Below are positions 45,298-54,293 of a stretch of 64,000 nucleotides of DNA, piece after piece (positions within the stretch are counted from its first letter, which is position 1; each line of letters starts with the position of its first letter). Source of the stretch: CAVQUE01 sp046290435 (GTDB lineage: Bacteria; Actinomycetota; Acidimicrobiia; Acidimicrobiales; UBA8592). The notes under the pieces are model-generated. The model searched no databases. It had not been told where the DNA came from and saw only the letters and a list, made by a program, of their open reading frames with translations. The translations under genes were made by a program, and so were the position numbers. The stretch spans positions 14,288 to 78,287 of the forward strand of contig JBKAGO010000049.1 in assembly GCA_046290435.1 (NCBI GenBank), in the 5' to 3' direction.

Positions 45298-46533
45298 CTA
45301 GCGCTTCAGGTTCACCAGCTCCTGGATCATCTCGTCGCTGACGGTGATGATCCGCGAGTTCGCCTGGAACCCGCGCTGGGCGATGATCAGGTTGGTGAAC
45401 TCCTCGGAGAGGTCGACGTTGGACATCTCGAGGGTGCCGGCGGAGATACCGCCGCTGGTTCCGGAGCCGGGTGTGTCGATGACGGCGTCGCCCGCGGCAT
45501 TCGTCGCGAGGAAGCGGTTCTCGCCTGCGGTCAGCAGACCGGACGGGTTGTTGAAGGTCGCCAGGGCGAGCTGACCGAGCAGACGGGTCTCGCCGTTCGA
45601 GAACACCCCGGACAGCGTGCCGTCGTTCGCGATGGCGAACGAGCGCAGGCTTCCCTGCTCCTGCCCGTTCTGGCTGAGTGCCTGCGCGCTCGCCGGCCCG
45701 GCGTACTGGGTCAGCGCACTATTGCTGCCGGGTTCACCGAGGTCGAGTTCGAAGGAGAACGGAGTGCTTCCGGGCGGGGTGTAGCTGAAGGTGGGATTGA
45801 CGGTGGTGGCCGCCAGGGCGCCGTTGGTGGCATCGAAGGTGATCGAGTCGGTGCCGAGTGCATTGCCCTCGGGGTCGGTCACCGTCACGTCCCAGCTGTT
45901 CGGCGCGGTCAGCTCGAAGGTGAGGCTCATGCGCCGGGAGGTGCCGAGGTTGTCGACGACGTCGATGGCCGTGGTCTGCACGTCGCCGACGGTGGCGGTC
46001 GCGTCGAGGTTGCCGCCCATGCGGATCATGGACGTCGCCACAGGTGGGATCGTGGTGTTGGTCGGTACCTGCAGGCGTGTGGCTTCCTGATTGGTGTTGA
46101 TCTCGCCGGTGGCGGAGGCGTTCCAGCCCATGACGGCGCCGCCGGTGGGGTCGGTGAGGAAGCCGAGGTTGTCGAAGGAGAACGAGCCGGCGCGGGTGAA
46201 GAGCCGTTCGTTGCCGACCTCGACCATGAAGAAGCCGTCGCCGGTGACGGCGACGTCGGTCGACCGGCCGGTGAGCTGGAGACCGCCCTGCGTGAAGCTG
46301 CGGTTGGTCGACGCGACGCTGACGCCGAGACCGACCTGTTGGGGGTTGATACCGGCGGTGGCCTCGCCGTTGCCGTTGCCGCCGCGCAGCTGCTGGGCCA
46401 ACGTGTCGGCGAACTGCACGCGACTCGACTTGAAGCCGATGGTGTTGACGTTGGCGATGTTGTTGGCGACGACATCGGTCATGGTCTGGTGAGCACGGAG
46501 TCCGGAGACACCGGCGAACATGGAACGCATCAT
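45298..46533 (-). CDS. flgE: Flagellar hook protein FlgE
   Basis: 411 residues. N-terminal rod/hook motif MMRSMFAGVSGLRAHQTMTDVVANNIANVNTIGFKSSRVQF, FlgE/F/G central YFMVEVGNERLFTRAGSFSFDNLGFLTDPTGGAVMGWNA, hook-specific insert, and C-terminal LEMSNVDLSEEFTNLIIAQRGFQANSRIITVSDEMIQELVNLKR. Polymerises into the hook after FlgD. Last gene of the long minus-strand flagellar unit; 128 bp from flgD without a gene. Confidence 0.96.
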   Translation of the reverse strand: MMRSMFAGVSGLRAHQTMTDVVANNIANVNTIGFKSSRVQFADTLAQQLRGGNGNGEATAGINPQQVGLGVSVASTNRSFTQGGLQLTGRSTDVAVTGDGFFMVEVGNERLFTRAGSFSFDNLGFLTDPTGGAVMGWNASATGEINTNQEATRLQVPTNTTIPPVATSMIRMGGNLDATATVGDVQTTAIDVVDNLGTSRRMSLTFELTAPNSWDVTVTDPEGNALGTDSITFDATNGALAATTVNPTFSYTPPGSTPFSFELDLGEPGSNSALTQYAGPASAQALSQNGQEQGSLRSFAIANDGTLSGVFSNGETRLLGQLALATFNNPSGLLTAGENRFLATNAAGDAVIDTPGSGTSGGISAGTLEMSNVDLSEEFTNLIIAQRGFQANSRIITVSDEMIQELVNLKR

Positions 46534-46661
46534 GATGGTGGGGTCCTTCCTGGGAGGGAGGCTGTGGCGGTTCCATCCGTGGGCGCCGTGTCATCCATGA
46601 GATCGGGTGGGAATCGGGTGAGCCCGTGCGGGCTCGACATGGTGGGGAACTCAGCGGACGG

Positions 46662-47192
46662 TCACACCACCACCTCGGTCTCGACGTCGGATTCGGCGGG
46701 CTGGTCATCGGGGTCGCCCGCCGTGGTCGTGCCTTCGGTGGCATCGGGTGCGACCTGGTCGGCCTCGCCGGCCGGGCCGCGCATCTCGATCACGCTGGTG
46801 ACCGGCACGACGGTGTTGCCGATGACCAGCAGGGGTTCGGCGCCGTCGAACTGGACCGAGGTGACGACGCCGGTCATCGGCTCGCCGGTAGCCGGGTCGA
46901 TGGCGGTCACCTCGTTGCCCACCATGCCCGTCGCGACGGTGATCATCTGCAGCGAGCGCATCTCGGCCTGCTGGGTGGCCATATTCTCGAGCTGTTCGAC
47001 CGAGGCGTACTGCGCGGCCTGGTTGAGGAACTCGGTGCTGTCCACCGGGTTCATGGGGTTCTGGTACTGCATCTGGGCCACCAGGAGCTTCAGGAACATC
47101 TCCTTGTCGATGCCCTGCAGGGCCGTGGAGGAGAATCCATCGCTCGTGGGGGCGACAGGGGTGGTGGTGCCGACGGCGCTGATGTCACTCAC
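46662..47192 (-). CDS. flgD: Hook capping protein FlgD
   Basis: 176 residues. FlgD N-terminal domain DKEMFLKLLVAQMQYQNPMNPVDSTEFLNQAAQYASVEQLENMATQQAEMRSL, then a short FlgD Ig-like part (VATGMVGNEVTAIDPATGEPMTGVVTSVQFDGAEPLLVIGNTVVPVTSVIEM). Acidic Thr-rich tail. Caps the growing hook. The fliK stop is within its start (4 bp overlap). Confidence 0.94.
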   Translation of the reverse strand: MSDISAVGTTTPVAPTSDGFSSTALQGIDKEMFLKLLVAQMQYQNPMNPVDSTEFLNQAAQYASVEQLENMATQQAEMRSLQMITVATGMVGNEVTAIDPATGEPMTGVVTSVQFDGAEPLLVIGNTVVPVTSVIEMRGPAGEADQVAPDATEGTTTAGDPDDQPAESDVETEVVV

Positions 47193-49027
47193 AGGAATAC
47201 CGATCCTTCCGAGACGAGGGGGGCCGAGGGTGCGGCCTCGAGGTCATCGCTCTCGGCCGTCGATCCGGCGGCGGCACCGGCTGTGGCGGTGCCGCGTCCG
47301 GTCTCGGCCTGCTCGTGCTCCGGTGTCCCGTCACTGACGTCGAAGCCCGACAGGTCCATGCCCAGGTCACGCAGCGAGGCCTCGATGGCGTCCCGTTGGC
47401 GCAGGATCGCCAGCATGGCTTCGGCCGATTCGGTGCGGGCCACGATGGTGACCGTCGATCCGGACGAGCGGATCTCGAGATCCACGGTGCCCAGGTCCGG
47501 TGGGTCGAGGCGGATCTCCAGGGTGCGGTGGCCGACCGTTCCCCGCATGCGGCCGGCCTCGGGCGCGATGACCGCCGTCAGACGCTGCGGCGCCGTGAGC
47601 TCGCCACGGGCTACACCCGGGTTGGAGAGTGCCTGTGTGGTGGCCGTTGCCGTGGCCACCGAGTCGTCGACGGTGGTGGTCGACACCGCCGTGGGGGCTG
47701 TGGCAGTGGGAACGGCGTTCTGGGTCGGTGTGGGCATGGCGGCCACGGCAACGGCAGGGCTGGCTGCGGTACCGAGCGGCGACGAAGCGTTGGCCGGTAC
47801 CGCCGCTGCAGTGACGGGTTGCTGTGGCTGCTGCTCCGTTCCCCTGGTCGTCGTCGGGGTGGTGGTGGGCTGCGCTCCCGTCTCGGCGGTCGCAGCGTCG
47901 AGGACGGCGGCAACGGTGGAGGACGGGTTCGTCGTGGCAGTGGAGAGCGGGGTCGCCGGGACCGGCAAGGAGGTCGGGACGGCGCGGTCGGTGATGCCCG
48001 CCGGCGTCGCCGTGTGTGTCGAGCCGCCGCCGGAGGTCGCGGTCGTCGTGGTGGCGCCGGCGGTGGTGGTGGTTGTCGGGGTGGTTGTCGGGGTGGCGCC
48101 GGCGGCGGTGGTGGCGGCGGCGTCGCCGATGGTGGTGGCGGTGGTGATGGCGGTGGTGATGGTGGTTGTCGGGGTGGCGCCGGTGGTGGTGGCGGCGGCG
48201 GTCGTCGTGGTGGCGCCGGCGGTGGTGGTGGTGGTTGTCGGGGTGGCGCCGGCGGTGGTGGTGGTTGTCGGGGCGGTTGTCGGGGTGGTTGTGGCGGTTG
48301 CAGCGGTGGTACCCGTCGGAGTCGGCCCGGCGGCTACGGCAGCCTGTGCGCCGAGACCGCCCGCCAGGGGGCGTGCCATCGTCTGGTCGCCTGCGGTGGC
48401 TGCAGCCGCAGGCGCGGCGGTACCGGGTGCCGGGGCGGGAGTCTGGGCCGCAGGCGCGAGTGCCGCGAGGCGGGCCTCCGGGTCGATCGTGACCGGCACC
48501 GCCATGGCTGTGATCGCGTCGGCGGTCTCGTCGGAGGCGGCCGACGCAGCGTCGTCGCTGGTGCTGGTGCCGGTGCTGGCGCTGTCGCTGTCGCTGGCGC
48601 TGGCGCTGTCGTGGGCCTCGCCCGCTCGGGGGCGGGCGTCGACCCGGTCGCCACCACGCTCGTCGGGGTGACCGGAGGCAGATGCGTCGTCGACAGTCGT
48701 GGCGTCGTCGACCGACCGGGTGGCCTCGGGTCGGTCGTGATCACCGATCCGTCGGGTGTTCTGGTCGTCCGCCTCGCGGGCCCGGTCGACGTCGTTGGCC
48801 CGGCCATCGGTGCGCCGCTCGTCGATCGGCGTGGGCCGCGACCCGTCCTCGCCCGTCGCCGCCGCGTGATCGCGGGCGCCGTCGGCGCGCGGCTCGGACG
48901 ACGCGCCGCGCTCGGCGAGGTGTGTCGCCAAGGCATGGGCGAAGCCTCCGTCGCCGCCGACTCCGGTGGGGCTCGGCACAGGGGTGCGCAGGGGAGTGGT
49001 GGTGACGGGCACCGGAAGGGTCATCAT
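47189..49027 (-). CDS. fliK: Hook-length control protein FliK
   Basis: 612 residues from the ATG at 49027; the frame continues upstream only as overlap. C-terminal Flg_hook domain ~470-570: TLEIRLDPPDLGTVDLEIRSSGSTVTIVARTESAEAMLAILRQRDAIEASLRDLGMDLSGFDVSDG. The ~450 residues before are low complexity: acidic/Asp-rich, then a long Thr/Ala/Gly run. Such a flexible secreted N-terminus works as the molecular ruler. Overlaps the start of the transglycosylase stop (4 bp). Confidence 0.93.
   Translation of the reverse strand: MMTLPVPVTTTPLRTPVPSPTGVGGDGGFAHALATHLAERGASSEPRADGARDHAAATGEDGSRPTPIDERRTDGRANDVDRAREADDQNTRRIGDHDRPEATRSVDDATTVDDASASGHPDERGGDRVDARPRAGEAHDSASASDSDSASTGTSTSDDAASAASDETADAITAMAVPVTIDPEARLAALAPAAQTPAPAPGTAAPAAAATAGDQTMARPLAGGLGAQAAVAAGPTPTGTTAATATTTPTTAPTTTTTAGATPTTTTTTAGATTTTAAATTTGATPTTTITTAITTATTIGDAAATTAAGATPTTTPTTTTTAGATTTTATSGGGSTHTATPAGITDRAVPTSLPVPATPLSTATTNPSSTVAAVLDAATAETGAQPTTTPTTTRGTEQQPQQPVTAAAVPANASSPLGTAASPAVAVAAMPTPTQNAVPTATAPTAVSTTTVDDSVATATATTQALSNPGVARGELTAPQRLTAVIAPEAGRMRGTVGHRTLEIRLDPPDLGTVDLEIRSSGSTVTIVARTESAEAMLAILRQRDAIEASLRDLGMDLSGFDVSDGTPEHEQAETGRGTATAGAAAGSTAESDDLEAAPSAPLVSEGSVFL
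48040..48330 (-). repeat. Thr-rich low-complexity coding repeat in fliK
   Basis: Variable 19-50-bp units of the type GGCGGTGGTGGTGG and GGGGTGGCGCCGG on the plus strand encode T-T-T-T-A-G-A-T-P-T-T-T blocks. Likely length-variable by slippage or recombination, which would change hook ruler length. Confidence 0.8.
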
Positions 49028-49833
49028 GTCGAGGTTCCTCGGAGGCTCTCGTAGCGGTCCATCACCTTGACGACGTAGGCGGTCGTTTCGGGATACGGGG
49101 GAATGCCCCCGTGGCTGGCAACGGCCCCAGGGCCGGCGTTGTAGGCGGCGAGTGCGAGGCGCACATCGCCGAACTGTTCGAATGCATCGCGCAGGTAGCG
49201 GGCGGCGCCGTCGATCGCCTGGGCGGGATCGCGGGGATCGACACCCAGATCTCCGGCGGTCCCCGGCATGATCTGCATGAGGCCGATGGCACCGGCGTGG
49301 GACACCACGTCGGGTTGGAAGGCCGACTCGGTCCATGCCACCGCCGCCAACAGGTCCGGGTCGACGCCGTAGCGGGCACCGGCAGCCTCGAACAGCGGCT
49401 GGAGCGACGCTCGGCGCTGCTCCATGTCACCGCTGAGATCGATGTCCGTGGAGGGGCCCGCGGTGGGCGCCACCGTCATCGACGGGACCGGGCCGATCAG
49501 CTGGGCGAGGGTGCCCGCGACGGCGGCGGAACCGGAGGCGGCCGCGGCGGCGAGCAGGGCACCGATCGTGCCGGGCGAGACGACGCCCGCGCCGAGCGCC
49601 GGTGCCGGGGTCGGCAGTAGGGCCGGTGTCGCCGGCACCGCGACTGCAGGCACCGCGACTGCAGCAGGGGCTGCCGGTGGGCCCTGCTCCGAGGCGGGCT
49701 CGGGCGCGAGGCCGCCTGCATGGCTCAACATGACCGCGAACCCGTCGTCGGTCACGCGTGCGGCGGCGCTCGTGTTCGTCGTCGTCGCCGGTGGGGCCGG
49801 CGCAGGCCGGGTGGTGATCGTCTCGGTGTTCAT
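49024..49833 (-). CDS. Flagellum-associated lytic transglycosylase (SLT domain)
   Basis: 269 residues. C-terminal SLT/LT domain ~145-265: LLAAVAWTESAFQPDVVSHAGAIGLMQIMPGTAGDLGVDPRDPAQAIDGAARYLRDAFEQFG with the catalytic Glu in WTESAF. The N-terminal half is disordered Ala/Pro/Thr/Val and contains VSPGTIGALLAAAAA, with no signal peptide, so it is probably exported by the flagellar type III route as in FlgJ. Cuts the glycan strands for rod passage. Encoded between fliK and fliJ. Confidence 0.85.
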   Translation of the reverse strand: MNTETITTRPAPAPPATTTNTSAAARVTDDGFAVMLSHAGGLAPEPASEQGPPAAPAAVAVPAVAVPATPALLPTPAPALGAGVVSPGTIGALLAAAAASGSAAVAGTLAQLIGPVPSMTVAPTAGPSTDIDLSGDMEQRRASLQPLFEAAGARYGVDPDLLAAVAWTESAFQPDVVSHAGAIGLMQIMPGTAGDLGVDPRDPAQAIDGAARYLRDAFEQFGDVRLALAAYNAGPGAVASHGGIPPYPETTAYVVKVMDRYESLRGTST

Positions 49834-50270
49834 CGTCGGGCGCTCCTCTGTCGGCGCAGTGAAGCGATTTCGTCCAAGGCCTTCTGTGCGGCGTGTGCGG
49901 CGAGCGACGCCTGGGTTGCCTGATGGCGCTCCTCGAGGTTCTCGAGCGACCGTCGGCGGCGCAGCGCACCGAGCAGCTCGGTCCGCAGCACGAGCTGGTC
50001 CTCGAGCAGCTCGCGGAGGCGTTCGTCGGCGGCGCGTTCGTCGGCGGCGCGCAACGACGCCCGCTGGCGTGCGGCGATCAACTCGGCCGGTGTGACCGAG
50101 GTCGTCGAAGTCGTCTCGGAATCGTCGACACGTTCGGTTGCGGCACGACGACGGGCCTCGGCCTCGACGACGGCGCTCTCGCCATCTGCATGGGCGCGCT
50201 GGGCGGCCTCTTCGTCCCGCTGCGCGAGACGAAGGATCGAGCGCACGCGACGACCCTTGCGGTCGCTCAT
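49830..50270 (-). CDS. fliJ: Flagellar export chaperone/stalk protein FliJ
   Basis: 146 residues of almost uninterrupted charged helix (RSILRLAQRDEEAAQRAHADGESAVVEAEARRRAATERVDD...LEERHQATQASLAAHAAQKALDEIASLRRQRS), as in FliJ. It normally pairs with the ATPase FliI, but neither fliI nor fliH is present beside it. Overlaps the transglycosylase by 4 bp; 37 bp from fliG. Identification rests on size, composition and position. Confidence 0.75.
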   Translation of the reverse strand: MSDRKGRRVRSILRLAQRDEEAAQRAHADGESAVVEAEARRRAATERVDDSETTSTTSVTPAELIAARQRASLRAADERAADERLRELLEDQLVLRTELLGALRRRRSLENLEERHQATQASLAAHAAQKALDEIASLRRQRSARR

Positions 50271-50307
50271 GGGCTCCTCCTCGGATCGTGCATCGGTGTC
50301 GCGCGCA

Positions 50308-51318
50308 TCACTCGTCGTCTCCGTCGTCCATGGCGGCGCCGGGGCGGTCGATGTCGATGGTCCCGGCCTCTTCGAGCTCGCGGATGGCGGCGACGATGCG
50401 GCTCTTCGCAGACTTGATCTCGGCGGGTTTGGGGTTCTGGAGGTAGTCGATCTCCTCGAGAAGCGAGTCGCGGGCCCGTTCGCTGAGGTTGCGGCTGATG
50501 AGGTCGATGATCTCCTCGGAAGCCGTCTTCAGCGCAAAGGCGAGGTCCATCGTCTCGATGGACTTCAGGACCTGCTGGATGGCCCGGTCGTCGAGCAGGA
50601 CGATGTCGTCGAAGACGAAGAGCCGCTCCTGGATCTCCACCGCCAGCTTGCTGTCGCGTTCGCGGATGGACTCGACGATGCTCTTCTGGAGCTTCGCCGA
50701 GGACTGGGTCAGCACCTCGACCAGGATCGACACGCCCTCGACCGGCTGGACCCCCGCCGCCAGATCCGACAACAGTCGTTCGCGCAGGCTCCGGTCGATG
50801 GCTTCGACCACGTCGGGCGCCACCGAGGTCAACGACGCCATGCGCATCGCCACGTCGCTGCGCTTGGGTTCGTCGATGTGGCGCAGCACCTGGGCCGAGA
50901 TCGGTGAGTCGATGTGGGCGAGCGCCAGGGCCACCCCGGCCGGGGGCTCGTCGTTGAGGGCCTTGCCGAGGTCGATGACGGGCAGGTCCTTGAGCCACAG
51001 GAACGGTCGCGAGTACCTCGGGTCGATCTCGGCGGCCAGCTGCTCGGCGCGTTCGGTGCCGTAGAGACCGGTGAGGACACGCTTGGCATAGTCGACGCCC
51101 CCGGCACTGGTCCGCCGTGCCAGCAGCTGCCGGGTGAAGTCGACCAGGACCGTCTTGGCCTCCTCGGCCGACATCGGCGGAATCGTGGCCATGTCGGTGA
51201 GGACGGTTCGGACCTTGTCCTCGTCCATGCCCCGCAGGTGGTTCGCGGCGCGTTGGGGCCCCATGGCCACCAGGAGGCGGGCGATGCGATCGCGTTCGGT
51301 GGGCAGCGCAACCGGCAC
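50308..51318 (-). CDS. fliG: Flagellar motor switch protein FliG
   Basis: 336 residues from a GTG at 51318, abutting the fliF stop. N, middle and C domains are seen: ARLLVAMGPQRAANHLRGMDEDKVRTVLTDMATIPPMS, the middle HIDSPISAQVLRHIDEPKRSDVAMRMASLTSVAPDVVEAID with the EHPQ-like IDSP element, and the C domain LFVFDDIVLLDDRAIQQVLKSIETMDLAFALKTASEEIIDLISRNLSERARDSLLEEIDYL, with charged torque helix residues. Rotor-stator contact point. Confidence 0.95.
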   Translation of the reverse strand: MPVALPTERDRIARLLVAMGPQRAANHLRGMDEDKVRTVLTDMATIPPMSAEEAKTVLVDFTRQLLARRTSAGGVDYAKRVLTGLYGTERAEQLAAEIDPRYSRPFLWLKDLPVIDLGKALNDEPPAGVALALAHIDSPISAQVLRHIDEPKRSDVAMRMASLTSVAPDVVEAIDRSLRERLLSDLAAGVQPVEGVSILVEVLTQSSAKLQKSIVESIRERDSKLAVEIQERLFVFDDIVLLDDRAIQQVLKSIETMDLAFALKTASEEIIDLISRNLSERARDSLLEEIDYLQNPKPAEIKSAKSRIVAAIRELEEAGTIDIDRPGAAMDDGDDE

Positions 51319-52968
51319 CTACTTCGCCTCCGCCATCCAGCCGCGCAACAGGTCGGCCACTTCGTCGGGCTGCTGATCGATGAGCTGCAGCATGTCCACG
51401 GTCGATGCCGCCTCGGGTCCGGCCTCGAGCAGGCTCGAGCCCGCCGCCGCGGTCAACGCCGCGTCGGCGTCGGAGGGGATCTCGGCGTCGACGACGGGGA
51501 TCAGCCTCGTGGCGTCGTTGTCGCGCCCTGCAGCCAGCGCCACAGCCGCGCCCGGCTCGAGCTCGACTGCCTCGCGTTTCTCGGCGAGGAGCGGCTTGAG
51601 ACCCTTGCGGAGGAACAGCAGCGCCAGGATGATCCCGATGATGGCGACTGCGGTGCGCAGGTAGCCGAGGACCGTGTCGATCATGCTCGGCCCGCTGGGG
51701 ATGACGGCCGCGGCGAGGGCCGCGGCCTCCTCGGCAGCGGTCTGGTCGAACTGGAGGAACTCGACGATCACCGCATCACCGCGCTCGCCGTTGATGCCCA
51801 CCGCGGCCTCGACCAGCCGCTGGATCGCCGCCGGGTCCGGCGCCGGGTCGAGGTTGGCGTCGACCATCACTGCGACACTCAGTCGCTCGACGGCACCGGG
51901 CGCCTCGCGGCTGACGATGCGCGTCGACGGCACGCCGAACTCGGTGGTGTCGTCGCTGCGCACGTAGGCCCCGGCACCGTCGTCCTCGACCAGCTGGCCG
52001 GCGTCGTTGAAGTCGTCGATGACCCCGAGCGGCCCGCCCGCGGCAGCGGCGTCGCCGGTGAACGCCTCGCTCGACAGCTGCTGGCGCAGCGGCACCTGCG
52101 TGATGGCACCGTCGCCGTCGACCTGAGGCGTGTAGACGACCTCCTCGCGCTCGACCTCGTCGAAGTTGATGTCGGCCGACACCCGCACGACCGCAGCGCC
52201 GGAACCCAGCGTCTGGGCGAGCATCGTCTGGGCGTCCATCTCGAGCTGGGATTCGAGCAGCTGCTGCATGCCGAGCTGCTGGTCGCTGACCATGCCGCTG
52301 CCATCGAGCGATGACAGGATCCGCCCCGACGTGTCGGCCACGGTGACGCTGCCGGGATCCAGGTTCGGCACGGCCGACGCGACGACGTTGACGATCGACG
52401 CAACGGTTCCCTGGTCGGGCGCACCGCTGACGACGACCGACGCGCGGGTCATGCCGTCGTTTTCGGAGAAGACGCTCTCTTCGGGGATGGCCAGGTGCAC
52501 CGTCGCGGAGCTGACGGCGTCCATGGCGGTGATCGTCTGGGCCAGCTCGCCCTCGATCGCGCGCTGGAAGTCGATGCGCTGCTTGAACGACGAGGTGGTG
52601 AAGCCCTGGCGGTCGAGGATCTCATAGCCCTCCGCGGCTCCACCGATGACGCCGGCGTCGCCGAGCACCACCGCGGCTTCGTCTTGCACCGACGCCGGCA
52701 CCTCGATACCCGACCCGCCGTTCGCGAGGCGGTTCTCGATACCGGCACCGTCGAGCTCGCTGCGCGCCTCGGCGGCCTCGGTGGCGGTCAGCCCGCTCGC
52801 GGCCATCGACCAGGTCGGCGCGGTCGACCAACGCAGGAACCAGAAGCCGAGGATGAGGACGGCCACCGCCAGGAGGCCGAAGGCCGCGAACTGGGGTGAC
52901 CCGAAGGACTTCCAGTCGCGGCGCCAGCCGGCCTCTCGGTCCTCGAGGGTGGTGATCTCCACGTGCAA
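51319..52968 (-). CDS. fliF: Flagellar MS-ring protein FliF
   Basis: 549 residues. N-terminal membrane helix (FAAFGLLAVAVLILGFWFLRW), ring-building motif GLTATEAAEARSELDGAGIENRLANGGSGIEVPASVQDEAAVVLGDAGVIGG, RQGFTTSSFKQRIDFQRAIEGELAQTITAMDAVSSATVHLAIPEESVFSEND, C-terminal membrane helix (AVAIIGIILALLFLRKG) and FliG-binding tail MLQLIDQQPDEVADLLRGWMAE. Platform of the basal body in the membrane. Confidence 0.96.
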   Translation of the reverse strand: MHVEITTLEDREAGWRRDWKSFGSPQFAAFGLLAVAVLILGFWFLRWSTAPTWSMAASGLTATEAAEARSELDGAGIENRLANGGSGIEVPASVQDEAAVVLGDAGVIGGAAEGYEILDRQGFTTSSFKQRIDFQRAIEGELAQTITAMDAVSSATVHLAIPEESVFSENDGMTRASVVVSGAPDQGTVASIVNVVASAVPNLDPGSVTVADTSGRILSSLDGSGMVSDQQLGMQQLLESQLEMDAQTMLAQTLGSGAAVVRVSADINFDEVEREEVVYTPQVDGDGAITQVPLRQQLSSEAFTGDAAAAGGPLGVIDDFNDAGQLVEDDGAGAYVRSDDTTEFGVPSTRIVSREAPGAVERLSVAVMVDANLDPAPDPAAIQRLVEAAVGINGERGDAVIVEFLQFDQTAAEEAAALAAAVIPSGPSMIDTVLGYLRTAVAIIGIILALLFLRKGLKPLLAEKREAVELEPGAAVALAAGRDNDATRLIPVVDAEIPSDADAALTAAAGSSLLEAGPEAASTVDMLQLIDQQPDEVADLLRGWMAEAK

Positions 52969-52977
52969 GGGCTCCTA

Positions 52978-53280
52978 TCAGACCTGCATGGCCATGATCG
53001 TCTGGAAGGCTTCGACCGCTCGGTCCCGGAAGGCGACGGTCATCTGGGTGCCGAGCTCCGCTTTGGCGGCGGATGCGGCGAATTGGTGGATGTCGGTGAT
53101 CTCGCCGGTGGCGATCTGGGTGCCCAGCTCGGCGGCCTCGGCCGACGACGCGGCGACGCTCTCGAGCATCTGGCCGAACTGGCCGACGAGGCCGGGCTGG
53201 GCCGCGCCCTCGGTGGGCGTCGCCGAGCCGACCCCGCGGACCGGGGCGATGGGTTGTGAGGAGATGGGGCTGATGGCCAT
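52978..53280 (-). CDS. fliE: Flagellar rod-MS ring adapter FliE
   Basis: 100 residues. FGQMLESVAASSAEAAELGTQIATGEITDIHQFAASAAKAELGTQMTVAFRDRAVEAFQTIMAMQV is the full FliE helical hairpin. Joins the rod to FliF. Standard order flgB-flgC-fliE-fliF. Confidence 0.93.
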   Translation of the reverse strand: MAISPISSQPIAPVRGVGSATPTEGAAQPGLVGQFGQMLESVAASSAEAAELGTQIATGEITDIHQFAASAAKAELGTQMTVAFRDRAVEAFQTIMAMQV

Positions 53281-53338
53281 GGTGATCCTCGGTACGGGGC
53301 GTGCGGTTGCTGGGACGTTGAACGGCGGGACGGCGGCG

Positions 53339-53749
53339 TCAGCGTTGACCGATGCGCAGGGCGGCCATGTATGCGTCGCGCATGCGATCGACGACGCCGA
53401 GGTTGGCCTCGTAGGTGCGGCTGGCGATGACGAGGTTGGTCATCTCCTGACCCAGGTCGACCACGGGACGTGCCACCATCCCGGTGGCCGGGTCGGCGTT
53501 CGGATCGGAGGGGTCGAATGCGAGCGCAGGTTGTGCGTCGCGGGCCGCAATCTCCTGGACCCGCACGCCACCTCGTTCGCCGCTCTCGAAACGCACCGAC
53601 TCTGCGGCCACGACGAGTGCACGGAACGGTTCCTCGCCTGCGGGGTTCACCGTGTTGAGGTTGGCGATGTTGTGGGAGATCGCGTCCATCCACGTCCGCG
53701 AGACCGTGGCCCCGCTGATGGCGATGTCCATCGCTGCGAACATGGTCAT
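53339..53749 (-). CDS. flgC: Flagellar proximal rod protein FlgC
   Basis: 136 residues. N-terminal FAAMDIAISGATVSRTWMDAISHNIANLNTVN motif and C-terminal MVARPVVDLGQEMTNLVIASRTYEANLGVVDRMRDAYMAALRIG. Proximal rod subunit. 58 bp before fliE. Confidence 0.95.
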   Translation of the reverse strand: MTMFAAMDIAISGATVSRTWMDAISHNIANLNTVNPAGEEPFRALVVAAESVRFESGERGGVRVQEIAARDAQPALAFDPSDPNADPATGMVARPVVDLGQEMTNLVIASRTYEANLGVVDRMRDAYMAALRIGQR

Positions 53750-53754
53750 GACGA

Positions 53755-54108
53755 TCAGCGCCCGACAGCCGTGCGCAACAGCGCGAAATGGTGGTTCATC
53801 GCGTTCACCAGCGCCTCGTACTGGACGCCGGCGGTGATGAGGTCACGGTTCTCCTGCTCGAGGGCCACGTCGTTGCCCCGCACGTTGATCGGCGTGTTGG
53901 CCCCGACGATGTCGGCATCGACGTCGCGGACGCCCTGTCCCCGTTCCAACGCCCGGGCGAGCTCGGACTCGAACTCGACGCGAGCCGACCGGAAGCCGGG
54001 GGTGTTGACGTTGGCGATGTTGTGGGCGGCGACCCGTTGACGTTCGGCGACGCCGTCGAGCGCCACCTCGATGGCGGTCAGCGAGTTTGTCGAGAACACG
54101 TCGATCAT
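53755..54108 (-). CDS. flgB: Flagellar proximal rod protein FlgB
   Basis: 117 residues. TAIEVALDGVAERQRVAAHNIANVNTPGFRSARVEFESEL rod motif and QENRDLITAGVQYEALVNAMNHHFALLRTAVGR C-terminus. First gene of the minus-strand unit; its leader holds a sigma-28-like promoter and a GGA-loop hairpin. Confidence 0.95.
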   Translation of the reverse strand: MIDVFSTNSLTAIEVALDGVAERQRVAAHNIANVNTPGFRSARVEFESELARALERGQGVRDVDADIVGANTPINVRGNDVALEQENRDLITAGVQYEALVNAMNHHFALLRTAVGR

Positions 54109-54233
54109 CGAGGTCGGCTCCGGTGTCGGAAGAATGGGTGGGCAGGGTTGTCGTGGTCACGACCGCCGCAGGGCAAAAGCGACAACGGACGAACACAGGT
54201 CGGCGACACCCGGGGTTGCGGGTGCGGCGGCTG

Positions 54234-54249
54234 CGTTCGTCCGTGAACG
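54234..54249 (-). promoter_or_regulatory. GGA-loop hairpin in the flgB leader (candidate CsrA site)
   Basis: On the minus strand CGTTC-ACGGAC-GAACG: five-base stem with a six-base loop containing A-C-GGA, as in CsrA sites. It lies between the predicted start of transcription (~54287) and flgB. Confidence 0.45.
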
Positions 54250-54293
54250 TCGATGTCATTCCGTTGGTTGGTCGGCGCTCTGGGCGCATGGGT

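Noticed and set aside
47315..49054. Long Gly/Arg-rich open frame opposite fliK
   Set aside because: Complement of Thr/Ala codons gives Gly/Arg runs; no ribosome site, no domain.
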